Positions 1 to 8,175 are shown, counted from the first letter of the stretch. The stretch is DNA of 64,000 nucleotides from Luxibacter massiliensis (GCF_900604355.1 NZ_UWOE01000001.1:62001-126000), one strand, 5' to 3'. The notes: generated by a model from the sequence alone, not told the origin. Translations and numbers: made by a program.

Positions 1-101
1 AGTTGGGCAAGATATTCCTGTGTCCACCCTTTTGCTTCCCGAGCTTTTTTTATCGCTATACCTAACGGCTTAAAATCAAGTTTTCTTTCATCTTGGTACA
101 T
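1..101 (-). CDS. XRE-family HTH regulator, N-terminal part (runs off window)
   Basis: The minus strand opens with an ATG at 101 and reads MYQDERKLDFKPLGIAIKKA and onward to the window edge, with the usual start of an XRE helix-turn-helix (KKAREAKGWTQEYLAQL). The layout, a short acidic lead followed by the HTH, resembles the small regulators near the ends of Tn916-like elements. Only 33 residues are visible, so the exact family is inferred. It is transcribed away from the bacitracin cassette. Confidence 0.6.
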   Translation of the reverse strand, partial: MYQDERKLDFKPLGIAIKKAREAKGWTQEYLAQ

Positions 102-266
102 TTTAATATCATCCTATATCATTGTACATTTCGGGTGATGATATTTGAACGAAGTATGATTTTATGTTTAGTAGTGTATAATTTCGTATTAGTGGAGAGA
201 AACTTGCTATTATTCGTCATTCCGTATATAATAATTATATACTCTTTGCGAAAGGAAGTTGATATT

Positions 267-464
267 ATGAATTACATTTCTGTGAAAGCCGCTTCTGAAA
301 AATGGGGCATATCGGAAAGACGGATACAAAAATTATGTGAGGAAAATCGCATTGACGGAACTGAAAAATTTGGTCGTGCATGGATGATACCAAAAGATGC
401 AGAAAAACCCGTTGATGGACGTATGAAAACAAGGAACAAACAGGAGGAGAATCATGGAATTTAA
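267..464 (+). CDS. Small HTH DNA-binding protein (excisionase/MerR-like)
   Basis: A 65-residue protein beginning MNYISVKAASEKWGISERRI, preceded by GAAAGGAAG at good spacing. A longer reading frame exists upstream but has no ribosome site. The ISVKxASEKWGISxRRIQ stretch is the winged-helix recognition pattern of MerR-like and excisionase-type domains, followed by a WMIP strand. Its end overlaps the start of the BcrR-like gene by 11 bases, which suggests a two-gene transcript. Function beyond DNA binding is not visible; such proteins are common companions of mobile resistance cassettes. Confidence 0.7.
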   Translation: MNYISVKAASEKWGISERRIQKLCEENRIDGTEKFGRAWMIPKDAEKPVDGRMKTRNKQEENHGI

Positions 465-1068
465 TGAAAAGCTACAACAGCTTAGGACTGGAAAGAACTT
501 AACGCAGGAACAACTTGCGGAGCAATTATATGTATCAAGAACAGCCATTTCAAAATGGGAAAGCGGCAAGGGTTACCCTAACATTGAGTCGCTCAAGTGT
601 ATTTCTAAATTCTTTTCTGTGACCATAGATGAACTGCTATCGGGCGAAGAACTGATTACACTTGCCGAAACTGAAAATCGTTCCAACTTGAAAAAAATTT
701 ACAGTTTCATTTATGGAATATTAGATATGATGGCGGTTACTTTTATACTTTTGCCGTTGTATGGTAACCTTGTTGACGGATATATTTATTCTGTCAATCT
801 ACTTTCATTTACAGACACTACCCCAATATATCTTGCAATCTATTGGATTGTTTTTATTGTTTTGATTGCACTTGGGATAGCGAAACTGATGTGTGTTTGT
901 TTTGAAAAGGAATCATGGAGCAACATAATCACAAAATGCTCTCTCGTGCTGAGTACGCTTGTTATCTGCTTCTTCGCTGCGGCAAGACAACCCTATGTAA
1001 CCGCCCTTATGTTTCTGCTATTTGTTGCTAAAATATTTGTCTGGATAAAGCAAACCCAAACAAAGTAA
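454..1068 (+). CDS. bcrR: BcrR-like membrane-bound bacitracin sensor/regulator
   Basis: 204 residues: an XRE helix-turn-helix at about residues 5-60 (LTQEQLAEQLYVSRTAISKW), then four hydrophobic segments at roughly 85-105, 122-145, 160-175 and 182-198. This matches the known one-component sensor BcrR of Enterococcus faecalis (about 203 residues, N-terminal HTH, four helices), which detects bacitracin in the membrane and activates bcrABD. Strong AGGAGG lies just upstream. The downstream genes are an ABC exporter and UppP, and two GACA-N7-TGTC operators precede the exporter, so the identification rests on domain order and context together. Confidence 0.85.
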   Translation: MEFNEKLQQLRTGKNLTQEQLAEQLYVSRTAISKWESGKGYPNIESLKCISKFFSVTIDELLSGEELITLAETENRSNLKKIYSFIYGILDMMAVTFILLPLYGNLVDGYIYSVNLLSFTDTTPIYLAIYWIVFIVLIALGIAKLMCVCFEKESWSNIITKCSLVLSTLVICFFAAARQPYVTALMFLLFVAKIFVWIKQTQTK

Positions 1069-1092
1069 AATGCCATAAACCCTTTAAAATAG

Positions 1093-1123
1093 GCTCTGAC
1101 ACGATAAGTGTCGGAGCTTTTTT
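1093..1123 (+). terminator. Intrinsic terminator of bcrR containing BcrR-type operator 1
   Basis: Stem 1093-1102 pairs with 1108-1117 (ten pairs, one G-U), loop GATAA, followed by six T. Inside the stem, 1098-1112 reads GACACGATAAGTGTC, i.e. GACA-N7-TGTC, the inverted repeat reported as the BcrR binding site. The same bases therefore can end bcrR transcription and bind the regulator. Confidence 0.8.
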
Positions 1124-1129
1124 CGTGCT

Positions 1130-1144
1130 GACATCTATTGTGTC
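1130..1144 (+). promoter_or_regulatory. BcrR-type operator 2
   Basis: GACATCTATTGTGTC is a second GACA-N7-TGTC, centred 32 bases (about three helical turns) from operator 1 and 105 bases before the bcrA start. Paired sites of this form are known upstream of enterococcal bcrABD. The core promoter is not clear enough to mark. Confidence 0.75.
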
Positions 1145-1248
1145 GGCATTGTGACGGTAGATTTCTTGGCTTCTATGCAATACTCGTGGATAATAAGATT
1201 GTGGTCAGCGAAAACAAGAACAGCAACCCACGGAAAGGAGAATCAAAT

Positions 1249-2166
1249 ATGGATTATATCATTGAAACAGAAAATCTTACGAAGCGATACGGAACAGCCA
1301 CCGTTGTCGATAAGGTAAATCTTCATGTGCCAAAGGGCAAAATTTATGGTTTGCTCGGCAGAAACGGAGCAGGCAAAACCACAGCAATGAAAATGATGTT
1401 GCAGCTTGCTTTCCCAACGGAGGGAACGGTACGCTTGTTTGGCACAAACTATAAGGAAAATATCCATACCCTTTATAGCAAAGTAGGCTCTATTATCGAA
1501 ACACCGGGATTTTACAGTAATTTAACAGGGTATGAGAATTTGCAAATTCTCGCTAAACTGCGAGGGGGAGTATCTAAAAGTGGAGTAGAAAAAGCTCTTG
1601 AAGTTGTGGGGCTGCATAAGGAGAAAAGAAAAGTCTTTTCCGATTATTCCCTCGGAATGAAGCAACGGCTTGGTATTGCCGCCGCCATTATGCACGAGCC
1701 GGAGCTTTTAATACTTGACGAACCGATTAACGGACTTGACCCCATTGGAATAGTTGAAATACGCTCATTTTTATCTGAACTTAGTCACAATCATGGCATT
1801 ACCATTTTTATCTCAAGCCATGTTTTAAGCGAGATTGAACAGATAGCAGATATTATCGGCGTTATGCACGAGGGGCATTTAGTAGAGGAAGTGAATATAT
1901 CCGAGCTTCACAAAAGGAATCGAAAATACATTCAATTTGATTTATCTGACAGTGAGATAGCCGGAAAGATTTTAGAAAACCACTACCACATGACGGATTT
2001 TACAGTGCAGGACGGTACGGTGAGAATTTATGACTTTAGCCAAAGTGTTGGAGAAATCAATCGAGAATTTGCACGAAATGGACTGCTCGTGACAAGGATA
2101 AATGATAGTGAGGAAAACTTAGAGGACTACTTTTCTAAACTGATTGGAGGTGGCGGTATTGCTTAA
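1249..2166 (+). CDS. bcrA: Bacitracin ABC transporter ATP-binding protein
   Basis: 305 residues from ATG 1249 (AAAGGAG nine bases before). Walker A GRNGAGKTT at about residues 37-45, ABC signature YSLGMKQRLGIA, Walker B LLILDEP followed by INGLDP. This is the BcrA/DrrA subfamily of peptide-antibiotic exporters; it pairs with the permease encoded next. The C-terminal 80 residues are the short non-catalytic extension usual for BcrA. The gene overlaps bcrB by eight bases, indicating translational coupling. It is expected to be induced through the two operators upstream. Confidence 0.9.
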   Translation: MDYIIETENLTKRYGTATVVDKVNLHVPKGKIYGLLGRNGAGKTTAMKMMLQLAFPTEGTVRLFGTNYKENIHTLYSKVGSIIETPGFYSNLTGYENLQILAKLRGGVSKSGVEKALEVVGLHKEKRKVFSDYSLGMKQRLGIAAAIMHEPELLILDEPINGLDPIGIVEIRSFLSELSHNHGITIFISSHVLSEIEQIADIIGVMHEGHLVEEVNISELHKRNRKYIQFDLSDSEIAGKILENHYHMTDFTVQDGTVRIYDFSQSVGEINREFARNGLLVTRINDSEENLEDYFSKLIGGGGIA

Positions 2167-2908
2167 TCTTATTTCTTGTGAATTATTAAAACTAAAGCGT
2201 TCAAAAATGGTGCTAATTAGTGTGGCAGGGGTATTATCTACCCCACTTTTGATGTTAATAGAAGCCTTGCAAACACATTTTGATAAGCCGGAGATTATCT
2301 TTACCTTGTCTGACATATACAGCGACAGTGTACTGTATATCATGCTGCTGGTAAACATTATGATATATGTGGCAATTGCAGCTTACTTGTTTAGCAGAGA
2401 GTACACAGAAAGCACCCTCAAAACCATATTGCCCATACCCATTTCAAGGACAAAACTATTAATTGGAAAATTTTGCACCCTGCTTCTTTGGATTGTTATG
2501 CTAACCCTTGTAACATGGGCAGGTATATTTATCGTTTGTGGGCTATATGACGCTGTCTTTACATTGGAGGGATATAGCTTACTAGTGGCAATAGTATGGC
2601 TCCCCAAGTTTTTGTTTGGCAGTATCCTGATGTTTTTAACAGTTTCTCCTTTTGTGTTTGTTGCTATGAAAACAAAAGGATTTGTCGCCCCGATGATTGG
2701 CTCTGCCGTGATTGTCATGGGAAGTGCCGCACTTTCAAATCAAGAATGGGGAGCGTTGTATCCGTGGACAGCCACCTATTTCTTGGTGCAGGGTAAACTT
2801 CAGAGTACCGGCTATCCTACACTGCTGTCTGTATCTATTATTATTCTTGTATCAGCAGTTGGTTTTCTTATGACCTTTCATCATTTTAAAAAGGAGGATT
2901 TGAAATAA
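2159..2908 (+). CDS. bcrB: Bacitracin ABC transporter permease
   Basis: About 249 residues with six hydrophobic segments, the ABC-2 layout of BcrB: a soluble N-terminus LISCELLKLKRSKMVL, a first helix, then FSREYTESTLKTIL, typical of the loop in this family. I chose TTG 2159 because GGAGG at 2146-2150 sits eight bases before it; TTG 2144 is possible but lacks a site. The stop codon shares its last base with the ATG of uppP (TAATG at 2906-2910). Confidence 0.87.
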   Translation: MLNLISCELLKLKRSKMVLISVAGVLSTPLLMLIEALQTHFDKPEIIFTLSDIYSDSVLYIMLLVNIMIYVAIAAYLFSREYTESTLKTILPIPISRTKLLIGKFCTLLLWIVMLTLVTWAGIFIVCGLYDAVFTLEGYSLLVAIVWLPKFLFGSILMFLTVSPFVFVAMKTKGFVAPMIGSAVIVMGSAALSNQEWGALYPWTATYFLVQGKLQSTGYPTLLSVSIIILVSAVGFLMTFHHFKKEDLK

Positions 2909-3735
2909 TGGTACTTGATTTTATAGAAATTTTAAAAGTTATTTTTCTTGGAATTGTTGAGGGTATTACTGAGTGGCTACCTATCAGCAGCACAGGACAT
3001 ATGATTCTTGTGGACGAATTTATCACACTTAATATGAGCGAAGCATTTAAAGAAATGTTTTTTGTTGTTATTCAACTTGGAGCTATACTCGCAGTGGTTG
3101 TAATGTTTTGGAACAAGATGTTTCCCTTTCAATTTAAGAACAAAGCACAGTCAATTGTTAAAAAGGATACTTTCTCGTTGTGGTTCAAGGTTGCGGTAGC
3201 TTGTGTACCGTCAGCTATTATGGGGATTCTATTTGATGATTATTTGGATGCTTACCTCCAAACCCCCATTGTGATTTCAATCATGTTAATCTTTTATGGT
3301 TTGTTATTCATTCTCATAGAAAATTGGAATAAAAAGCGTACTCCTACTACTATGGCACTTTCTGACATCAGCTATAAAACAGCAATCTTGATAGGGGCAT
3401 TTCAAGTGTTATCACTTATACCCGGCACATCACGGTCGGGAGCAACGATTATAGGTGCTTTACTCATAGGAGTTTCACGAGTGGCAGCAGCAGAGTTTAC
3501 TTTTTTCCTCGCAGTACCTACTATGCTTGGAGCAAGTGCTTTTAAGCTGTTAAAATTCGGGTTTGAATTTACAAGTGCAGAACTGCTCGCTCTTGTTCTC
3601 GGTATGGCTGTGGCATTTGCGGTATCTGTCTTAGTAATTAAATTCCTAATGAACTTTATCAAAAAACATGATTTTAAGGTGTTTGGTTGGTATCGAATTG
3701 TGCTTGGTATACTTGTTGTACTTATAAAATCTTAA
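2908..3735 (+). CDS. uppP: Undecaprenyl-diphosphatase (bacitracin resistance)
   Basis: 275 residues, eight or so membrane helices. It carries both UppP/BacA signature motifs: EGITEWLPISSTGH near residues 19-31 and PGTSRSGAT near 171-179. The enzyme removes a phosphate from undecaprenyl diphosphate, the target bound by bacitracin, so more of it lowers bacitracin action. In enterococcal bcrABD the third gene (bcrD) has this role; here it is likewise third in the operon with AAGGAGG before it. Confidence 0.92.
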   Translation: MVLDFIEILKVIFLGIVEGITEWLPISSTGHMILVDEFITLNMSEAFKEMFFVVIQLGAILAVVVMFWNKMFPFQFKNKAQSIVKKDTFSLWFKVAVACVPSAIMGILFDDYLDAYLQTPIVISIMLIFYGLLFILIENWNKKRTPTTMALSDISYKTAILIGAFQVLSLIPGTSRSGATIIGALLIGVSRVAAAEFTFFLAVPTMLGASAFKLLKFGFEFTSAELLALVLGMAVAFAVSVLVIKFLMNFIKKHDFKVFGWYRIVLGILVVLIKS

Positions 3736-3769
3736 TAATGCGTTTTCTTTGTGCGCGAATAAAAATGGA

Positions 3770-3802
3770 GCTGTCGCACTAATTAGTGCGGCAGCACTTT
3801 TT
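3770..3802 (+). terminator. Terminator after uppP
   Basis: Near-perfect 26-base palindrome (GCTGTCGCACTAA paired with TTAGTGCGGCAGC) followed by CACTTTTT. It closes the bcr operon. A similar stem (TGCTGTCGCATC) closes the small regulator gene on the other side of the IS element. Confidence 0.8.
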
Positions 3803-3811
3803 ATTACAAAG

Positions 3812-3848
3812 ACTAAGAGCCAGGTCTATGCAAGGCCTGGCTCTTAGT
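3812..3848. other. 13-bp hairpin in front of the transposase
   Basis: ACTAAGAGCCAGG (3812-3824) and CCTGGCTCTTAGT (3836-3848) form a perfect 13-bp stem with an 11-base loop, 13 bases before the transposase ATG. No T-run follows. Such stems ahead of transposase genes are thought to shield them from impinging transcription or translation; that role is inferred. Confidence 0.6.
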
Positions 3849-3861
3849 GTAAAATTTATTT

Positions 3862-5490
3862 ATGCGACTAAATAAAATCTTACAGAAAGATTATACTCTA
3901 TCTTCTCTGTATTATCAAATCAAACTTCCGCTGGATGTGGAGATTTTGATTCCAGCAGATGATCCGGTCCGCCTTCTGAGTGCATTTGTGGAGGGAATGG
4001 AACTCAGCGATCTTTATCAGACTTATGGAAAGATAAAGAAAAATCAGGCGACACCGAAGCAGCTGTTTAAGATCATGGTCTACGCCAGCATGAACCGAAT
4101 CTATTCCAGCCGGGATATCGAAACCGCATGCCGCAGAGATATCAATTTCATGTATCTTTTGGAGGGAAAACCCGTACCTGATCACGCAACCTTTGCCCGT
4201 TTTATTTCTCTTCATTTCGCACAATGCTCAAAAAACATATTAGCCGATGTAACGGAATTCTTATATTCCCTTGGAGAAATCTCAGGAAAAAGTATCTTTA
4301 TTGATGGGACAAAAATCGAATCCGTCGCGAACAAATATACTTTTGTCTGGAGAAAGGCTGTTACGAAAAATCAGGCAAAACTTTTGGATAAAATCCTTGT
4401 CCTCGTAGAAGAATGTGAAACTCTTTACGGATTCAGAATTGTTCATAATGGGAACGTTTCCCTTCACACTTTAAAAAGACTGCGTAAAAAACTTTACAGG
4501 ATCAAGCAGGAGGAGGGGATTCTCTTTTCTTATGGATCCGGACGACGAAAAACTCGCCTTCAGAAATCATTAGAAACCCTGGAAAGTTACATAGCAAAAC
4601 TGAAAGAATACAACCAAAAGCTCCATATCTGTGGAGAGCGCAACAGTTATTCCAAAACCGATCCAGATGCGACTTTTATGCGGATGAAGGAAGATGCGAT
4701 GCTCAACGGGCAGCTCAAACCAGCGTATAATCTTCAGCATGGAGTGGATTCAGAATACATCACATGGCTGGATATCAGTGCACGGCCTACAGATACAAGA
4801 ACACTGATCCCGTTTTTGAAAGATATGGAATGCTACCTTCCGTTTAAATATCAGGAGATTGTAGCGGATGCAGGATATGAAAGTGAAGAAAACTATCTGT
4901 TTTTGGAAGAGAATGGTCAGCTATCCTATATCAAACCGCAAAACTATGAGATTTCCAAAACCCGAAAATATCGGAAGAATATCGGACGTATGGAAAACAT
5001 GGAGTATGATAAGGAAGCGGACTGTTATTACTGCAAAAATGGACAGGCGCTGACAGCCCAGTATGAGAAGAAAGAAAAGACAGCCAGCGGTTACCGGAGA
5101 ACGGTTACCGTATATCGGAGCAGCAACTGCAGTGGATGTCCTTACAAAACCGAATGTATAAAGGGGAATAACTGTAAAACGCCAATGAAAGACCGCCAGA
5201 AAGTACTGTATGTTTCGAAAAAAATGAAAGAGAAACGCCGGGAGACACTGGAACGGATCACCAGTGATTACGGGACCCAGCTACGGATGAACCGAAGCAT
5301 CCAGGCGGAAGGAAGTTTTGCAAACATCAAAGAGGATATGGGATTCAGACGATATCTGTATCGTGGGAAGGCAAATGTAACCGCCCAGAGTATCCTGTTG
5401 GCAATTGGATATAACATGAATAAACTTCACCATAAAATCCAGGGGGAAAGGACAGGTCAGCATTTATTTCCGCTCAAAGAACACGCCTGA
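3862..5490 (+). CDS. IS1182-family DDE transposase
   Basis: 542 residues. N-terminal domain (ILIPADDPVRLLSAFV, then YGKIKKNQATPKQLFKIMVY) typical of IS1182, followed by an RNase-H fold with candidate acidic residues in FIDGTKIES, VADAGYES and QAEGSFANIKEDMGF, and a cysteine cluster CSGCPYKTECIKGNNC. The length is normal and there is no internal stop, so it may be active. No Shine-Dalgarno sequence is visible before the ATG, which fits weak expression. Confidence 0.9.
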   Translation: MRLNKILQKDYTLSSLYYQIKLPLDVEILIPADDPVRLLSAFVEGMELSDLYQTYGKIKKNQATPKQLFKIMVYASMNRIYSSRDIETACRRDINFMYLLEGKPVPDHATFARFISLHFAQCSKNILADVTEFLYSLGEISGKSIFIDGTKIESVANKYTFVWRKAVTKNQAKLLDKILVLVEECETLYGFRIVHNGNVSLHTLKRLRKKLYRIKQEEGILFSYGSGRRKTRLQKSLETLESYIAKLKEYNQKLHICGERNSYSKTDPDATFMRMKEDAMLNGQLKPAYNLQHGVDSEYITWLDISARPTDTRTLIPFLKDMECYLPFKYQEIVADAGYESEENYLFLEENGQLSYIKPQNYEISKTRKYRKNIGRMENMEYDKEADCYYCKNGQALTAQYEKKEKTASGYRRTVTVYRSSNCSGCPYKTECIKGNNCKTPMKDRQKVLYVSKKMKEKRRETLERITSDYGTQLRMNRSIQAEGSFANIKEDMGFRRYLYRGKANVTAQSILLAIGYNMNKLHHKIQGERTGQHLFPLKEHA

Positions 5491-5551
5491 TTTTGACAGG
5501 TCAAAAGTAAATCCAGAAAATGAACCTTTTTCCAGAAAAGGTCTATTAAAG

Positions 5552-5609
5552 TTTGCCTTTTTTATAGGAAGAATGAAATACGAGAACAATTTAGTATAAA
5601 AAAGGCAAA
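5552..5609. repeat. Perfect 15-bp inverted repeat, 28-base spacer
   Basis: TTTGCCTTTTTTATA at 5552-5566 and its exact complement at 5595-5609. It lies between the transposase and the terminator of the minus-strand regulator; the inner arm merges with that terminator's T-rich tail. Role unknown; possibly an insertion-sequence end or a decayed small element. Confidence 0.55.
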
Positions 5610-5655
5610 AAGATGCTGCCGCATCTATGATTTATTAATCATTGATGCGACAGCA
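5605..5655 (-). terminator. Terminator of the minus-strand Cro-type regulator
   Basis: On the minus strand TGCTGTCGCATC pairs with GATGCGGCAGCA (5644-5655 with 5614-5625), an inner AATGAT/ATCAT segment extends the stem, then CTTTTTGCC follows. It directly follows the stop codon of the regulator. Confidence 0.7.
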
Positions 5656-5656
5656 C

Positions 5657-5857
5657 CTACTTTAATTTCAGTATATCATTCGGTGTGCAGTCCAGAAATT
5701 CACAGAGTTTTGCAAGTATTGTGAAGTCAATCCTGGTTACTTTATTTTTGCAGTAGTTGTTAAGCTGTGTGCGCTGTAAATTACAGGCTTCACAAAGCTT
5801 ATTTTTGCTGATATTCTTTTCTTTAAGTAGATTTTCCAAATCCATATATACAATCAT
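5657..5857 (-). CDS. Cro/CI-type HTH protein
   Basis: 66 residues from ATG 5857, with GAGGTG seven bases ahead. It is almost only a helix-turn-helix of the small Cro type (LLKEKNISKNKLCEACNLQR, then YCKNKVTRIDFTILAKLCEF and the DCTPNDIL end). Such orphan proteins act as repressors in mobile elements or as antitoxins. No partner can be assigned; the next plus-strand gene starts 107 bases away in divergent orientation. Confidence 0.75.
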   Translation of the reverse strand: MIVYMDLENLLKEKNISKNKLCEACNLQRTQLNNYCKNKVTRIDFTILAKLCEFLDCTPNDILKLK

Positions 5858-5963
5858 AACGGCACCTCGTCTTTTCCTACAATTATAAATACAACTGTAT
5901 TGAAAAATAAGCTGTGCTGTCATACACTTGTATTATGATACAGGGCTATAAAGGAGCGAGAAG

Positions 5964-6374
5964 ATGAGAAAAAGGTGGTTTATCAGTCTGATAATCGGTA
6001 TAATAATTACAGGTGGTTGTCTGGGATATCTCCAGTTTGGAAGAGATATGGATGTGTATGGTTCCCATGCAATGACAGCGGACAATTACCATGAGGAGCG
6101 TTTGACGGTAGTGGTAAATAAACTGTATGTAGAGGATCAGAAAGTATGTGCAGAAGAAATCGTGAAACGTTGCAGGGAAAATTCATTTAAAAGTGTGCGG
6201 TTCAGCTACGATCAGTCGATTCCGAATGCGTTATATGTGACTGTATATTCATCAAAGCGACAGGCAGAAAAAGGAACACAGATGTTTTCGTTTTCTTACT
6301 TGCCGGAGGATGGCGATCGAACGTATAATATTGTTAATGATTCGGATAAATTTATGTTGAAGCTGGAGAAATAA
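5964..6374 (+). CDS. Membrane-anchored hypothetical protein
   Basis: 136 residues; AAAGGAGCGAGAAG precedes the ATG. An N-terminal hydrophobic segment (residues 7-25, ending GGCLGYLQFG) looks like a signal anchor, or a lipobox with Cys19. The rest is a soluble mixed alpha/beta domain without a motif I recognise. It may be exported and face outward. It stands immediately before the remnant of a DNA-binding ATPase gene, so the neighbourhood is disturbed. Confidence 0.55.
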   Translation: MRKRWFISLIIGIIITGGCLGYLQFGRDMDVYGSHAMTADNYHEERLTVVVNKLYVEDQKVCAEEIVKRCRENSFKSVRFSYDQSIPNALYVTVYSSKRQAEKGTQMFSFSYLPEDGDRTYNIVNDSDKFMLKLEK

Positions 6375-6382
6375 CACAGCTG

Positions 6383-6846
6383 ATGATACATGGTCATTCT
6401 AAGATCCGGAATAAGGGAATTGCCAATATATTCAGCCAGATGGGACTTGTTGAAGCATGGGGAAGCGGAATAAAAGGAATCTTTAATGCGGCAGAAGAGT
6501 ATGGACTTCCAAAGCCGAGATTTCAGGAATTCGATAATATGTTTCGGGTAGAGCTGTTCCGTAGTTCATTTCCGATGACAAATGAAAAAGAAAACATCGG
6601 AGAAGCATCGGAGAAACATCGGCGGTAGTGTGGAGAACAGACCTCAACGATACACAGCAAAAGATTATAAAGTTGCTTTCAGAAGATCATCAATTATCAG
6701 CGGTCAAGTTAGCTGAGAAAATCGGGGTTGCCAGTCGAAATATTGAGAACAATATTAAGAAGTTAAAAGAGTATGGTATTCTTATAAGACATGGATCTCC
6801 AAAGAATGGTTACTGGGAGATTGTGGATAAAGATCTACAGGAGTGA
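6383..6846 (+). pseudogene. COG2865-type ATP-binding/wHTH regulator, C-terminal remnant
   Basis: 6383-6628 encodes HGHSKIRNKGIANIFSQMGL, then EAWGSGIKGI, the end of the divergent AAA_4 ATP-binding domain; 6628-6846 in another frame encodes a winged helix (LNDTQQKIIKLLSEDHQLSA). In intact relatives these are one protein. Here the first 300 or so residues are missing and a frameshift near 6615-6626 separates the two parts. The repeated GAGAAACATCGG/GAGAAGCATCGG run just before the break could have caused slippage. Confidence 0.75.
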
Positions 6847-6914
6847 GAAGTAAATTAGTCCAAGATAGCTCAAGATTAGTCCAAGAGAATATATATATAA
6901 ATAACAAAAATAGA

Positions 6915-6944
6915 TTGACATTTTGTAGTAATCAGTAGTAAACT
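6915..6944 (+). promoter_or_regulatory. Promoter of the small RHH gene
   Basis: TTGACA (6915-6920), 18-base spacer, TAAACT (6939-6944), 27 bases before the likely start at 6971. Confidence 0.5.
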
Positions 6945-6970
6945 GTACTTGTGGAAGGGAAGTGATATGT

Positions 6971-7150
6971 TTGGCTAGAAAAACACCAAAAGATGGCAAA
7001 GAAGAAAACATACGAGTACGGGTGACTCCAGAACAAAAACAGAGACTTGTTGAGTATGCAGAAAGACACTATCAGAGCATGAGTGGTGTTGTATGTCAGG
7101 CATTGGATCTCCTGTACGCAAGAGAAGAACAACAAAATAACAAAGAGTAA
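6971..7150 (+). CDS. Ribbon-helix-helix-like small DNA-binding protein
   Basis: 59 residues from TTG 6971 (MARKTPKDGKEENIRVRVTP), placed by GGAAGGGA ten bases ahead; GTG 6962 is too close to that site. IRVRVTPEQKQRLVEYAERH followed by SMSGVVCQALDLLY is the strand-helix-helix pattern of Arc/MetJ-type repressors. Family members serve as antitoxins or plasmid-type regulators; no toxin partner is next to it. Confidence 0.65.
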   Translation: MARKTPKDGKEENIRVRVTPEQKQRLVEYAERHYQSMSGVVCQALDLLYAREEQQNNKE

Positions 7151-7506
7151 AATGGAGTTATTTTGGAGTTTATTTCTTCATAAGCGGTGCGAAAAACACA
7201 AAATCAGAACGCACGTTCGAAACGTGAACCTCTAATAACAGCCTTTGCGTGTCATGAAACGCAGTCCGCAAAGGAGTTTGAATAAATCGAAACACCATAA
7301 AAACCCAGTATTTATGCGGGTTTTCGGTGGTTCAAGAAGTCTTTTGATAACAATTTGATAACAGCCATACAAGAGCTATTATTCTTGTAATCCAGTGGTT
7401 TATGGGTTATAGAATAACAAAAGGCGGCTTGCATGGCGAAAGAAATCCATATTAGAAAGCCCTTAGCTGTGGGTAATCACTCATAGCTAAGGGCTTTTTG
7501 TCGTTC
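7151..7506. other. Non-coding stretch with hairpins and a repeated block
   Basis: No gene. It holds a hairpin around 7310-7342 (CACC...AAAACCC paired with GGGTTTT...GGTG, loop with GTATTTATGC), two direct TTGATAAC motifs at 7345-7363, and a bidirectional terminator at 7458-7499 (AGCCCTTAGCT / AGCTAAGGGCT plus T5). The block from about 7312 to 7505 recurs in diverged form at 29335-29530. Confidence 0.6.
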
Positions 7507-8040
7507 TTATTTGCCTTTTTTGAGCTTGTCCTGAAATGCCTCTACCAGCGTATCGCTTAACTCTTGCGAAGGGATTTTCGCCCAGAGCTGCGTGGTATCG
7601 TATTTCGGATAGTAGTAACGCCAGCGGTCGTAATCGTCCTTGCTGATTTCACCGGCAGAGAGCTTGTCAGTCTGCTCTTTCCAAGCATAGAGCATTTTCA
7701 GCAATTCGGCAGCGTCCTTGTCTTTATCCTTGTTGACTTTCAGACAGACTTCGCCGTCTGCTTCGCTGACAGTCAGGCCGTAAATGTCCTCAAGGGTAAA
7801 TAAGGTGTGCATAAGTCCGATGTAGCTGTCAATGTCGGGAATATCAAGAGCCTGCGGAGAAACATCGAGTACCTGTGCTAATGCGGCGGTTAAGTCTGCT
7901 TTCGGCTTGCGTGAGCCTGTTTCATACTGTGCCAAACGGACATCAGCACTTCTTTCGGGGAAGCCGACAGCAGTACCGAGATACTTCTGTGTCATTCCAC
8001 GCATAAGTCTGAAAAAATGTATTCTTTCGCCAATCGCCAT
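7507..8040 (-). CDS. XRE-family regulator of the mobilizable element
   Basis: 177 residues. N-terminal HTH at about 5-60 (FRLMRGMTQKYLGTAVGFPE, RLAQYETGSRKPKADLTAAL), then a mixed C-terminal domain that ends in a basic tail. Proteins of this type are found divergently to xis-int in Clostridia mobile elements. The divergent promoter region carries three to four copies of a GCAGATATGTTTA-like motif, two of which overlap promoter elements, so it probably represses itself and the integration genes. Confidence 0.75.
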   Translation of the reverse strand: MAIGERIHFFRLMRGMTQKYLGTAVGFPERSADVRLAQYETGSRKPKADLTAALAQVLDVSPQALDIPDIDSYIGLMHTLFTLEDIYGLTVSEADGEVCLKVNKDKDKDAAELLKMLYAWKEQTDKLSAGEISKDDYDRWRYYYPKYDTTQLWAKIPSQELSDTLVEAFQDKLKKGK

Positions 8041-8073
8041 AGTGTTTCACTCCTTGTTTATGTATCTGCAAAT

Positions 8074-8103
8074 AGTATAGCAGATATGTTTAGGAAAAGT
8101 CAA
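8074..8103 (-). promoter_or_regulatory. Promoter of the XRE regulator
   Basis: On the minus strand TTGACT (8098-8103), an 18-base spacer and TATACT (8074-8079). Operator-like copy 8080-8094 (GCAGATATGTTTAGG) fills the spacer. Confidence 0.65.
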
Positions 8104-8146
8104 GAGGAAATGAAACAAAAAAGTTTAATATTTTCTTGCAAGCCAC

Positions 8147-8175
8147 TTGACAAAAGCAAATATGCTTAGTATAAT
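8147..8175 (+). promoter_or_regulatory. Consensus promoter toward xis-int
   Basis: TTGACA (8147-8152), 17 bases, TATAAT (8170-8175): a full consensus. The repeats GCAAATATGCTTAGT (8156-8170) and GCAGATAAGTTTAAT (8189-8203) lie in the spacer and just downstream, where a bound repressor would block it. The 113 bases from 8204 to the xis start look like an untranslated leader. Confidence 0.8.

Larger units (their letters stand above)
3812..5520 (+). mobile_element. IS1182-family insertion sequence (ends approximate)
   Basis: One transposase gene with a strong hairpin in front and short non-coding tails. The termini could not be fixed: I see no convincing terminal inverted repeat pair or target duplication by eye, so the limits given are only the hairpin start and the end of the transposase region. 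It sits between the bcr operon terminator and an unrelated minus-strand regulator. Confidence 0.6.

Noticed and set aside
1138..1248. 37-codon extension at the front of bcrA
   Set aside because: It covers the promoter region and part of operator 2, and lacks a ribosome site; ATG 1249 has one and matches BcrA length.
3770..5655. Similar terminator stems on both sides of the IS1182 element taken as one split palindrome
   Set aside because: Each stem is complete by itself and ends a different gene; similarity is limited to the GCTGTCGCA / TGCGGCAGC core, so insertion into one palindrome is not needed.
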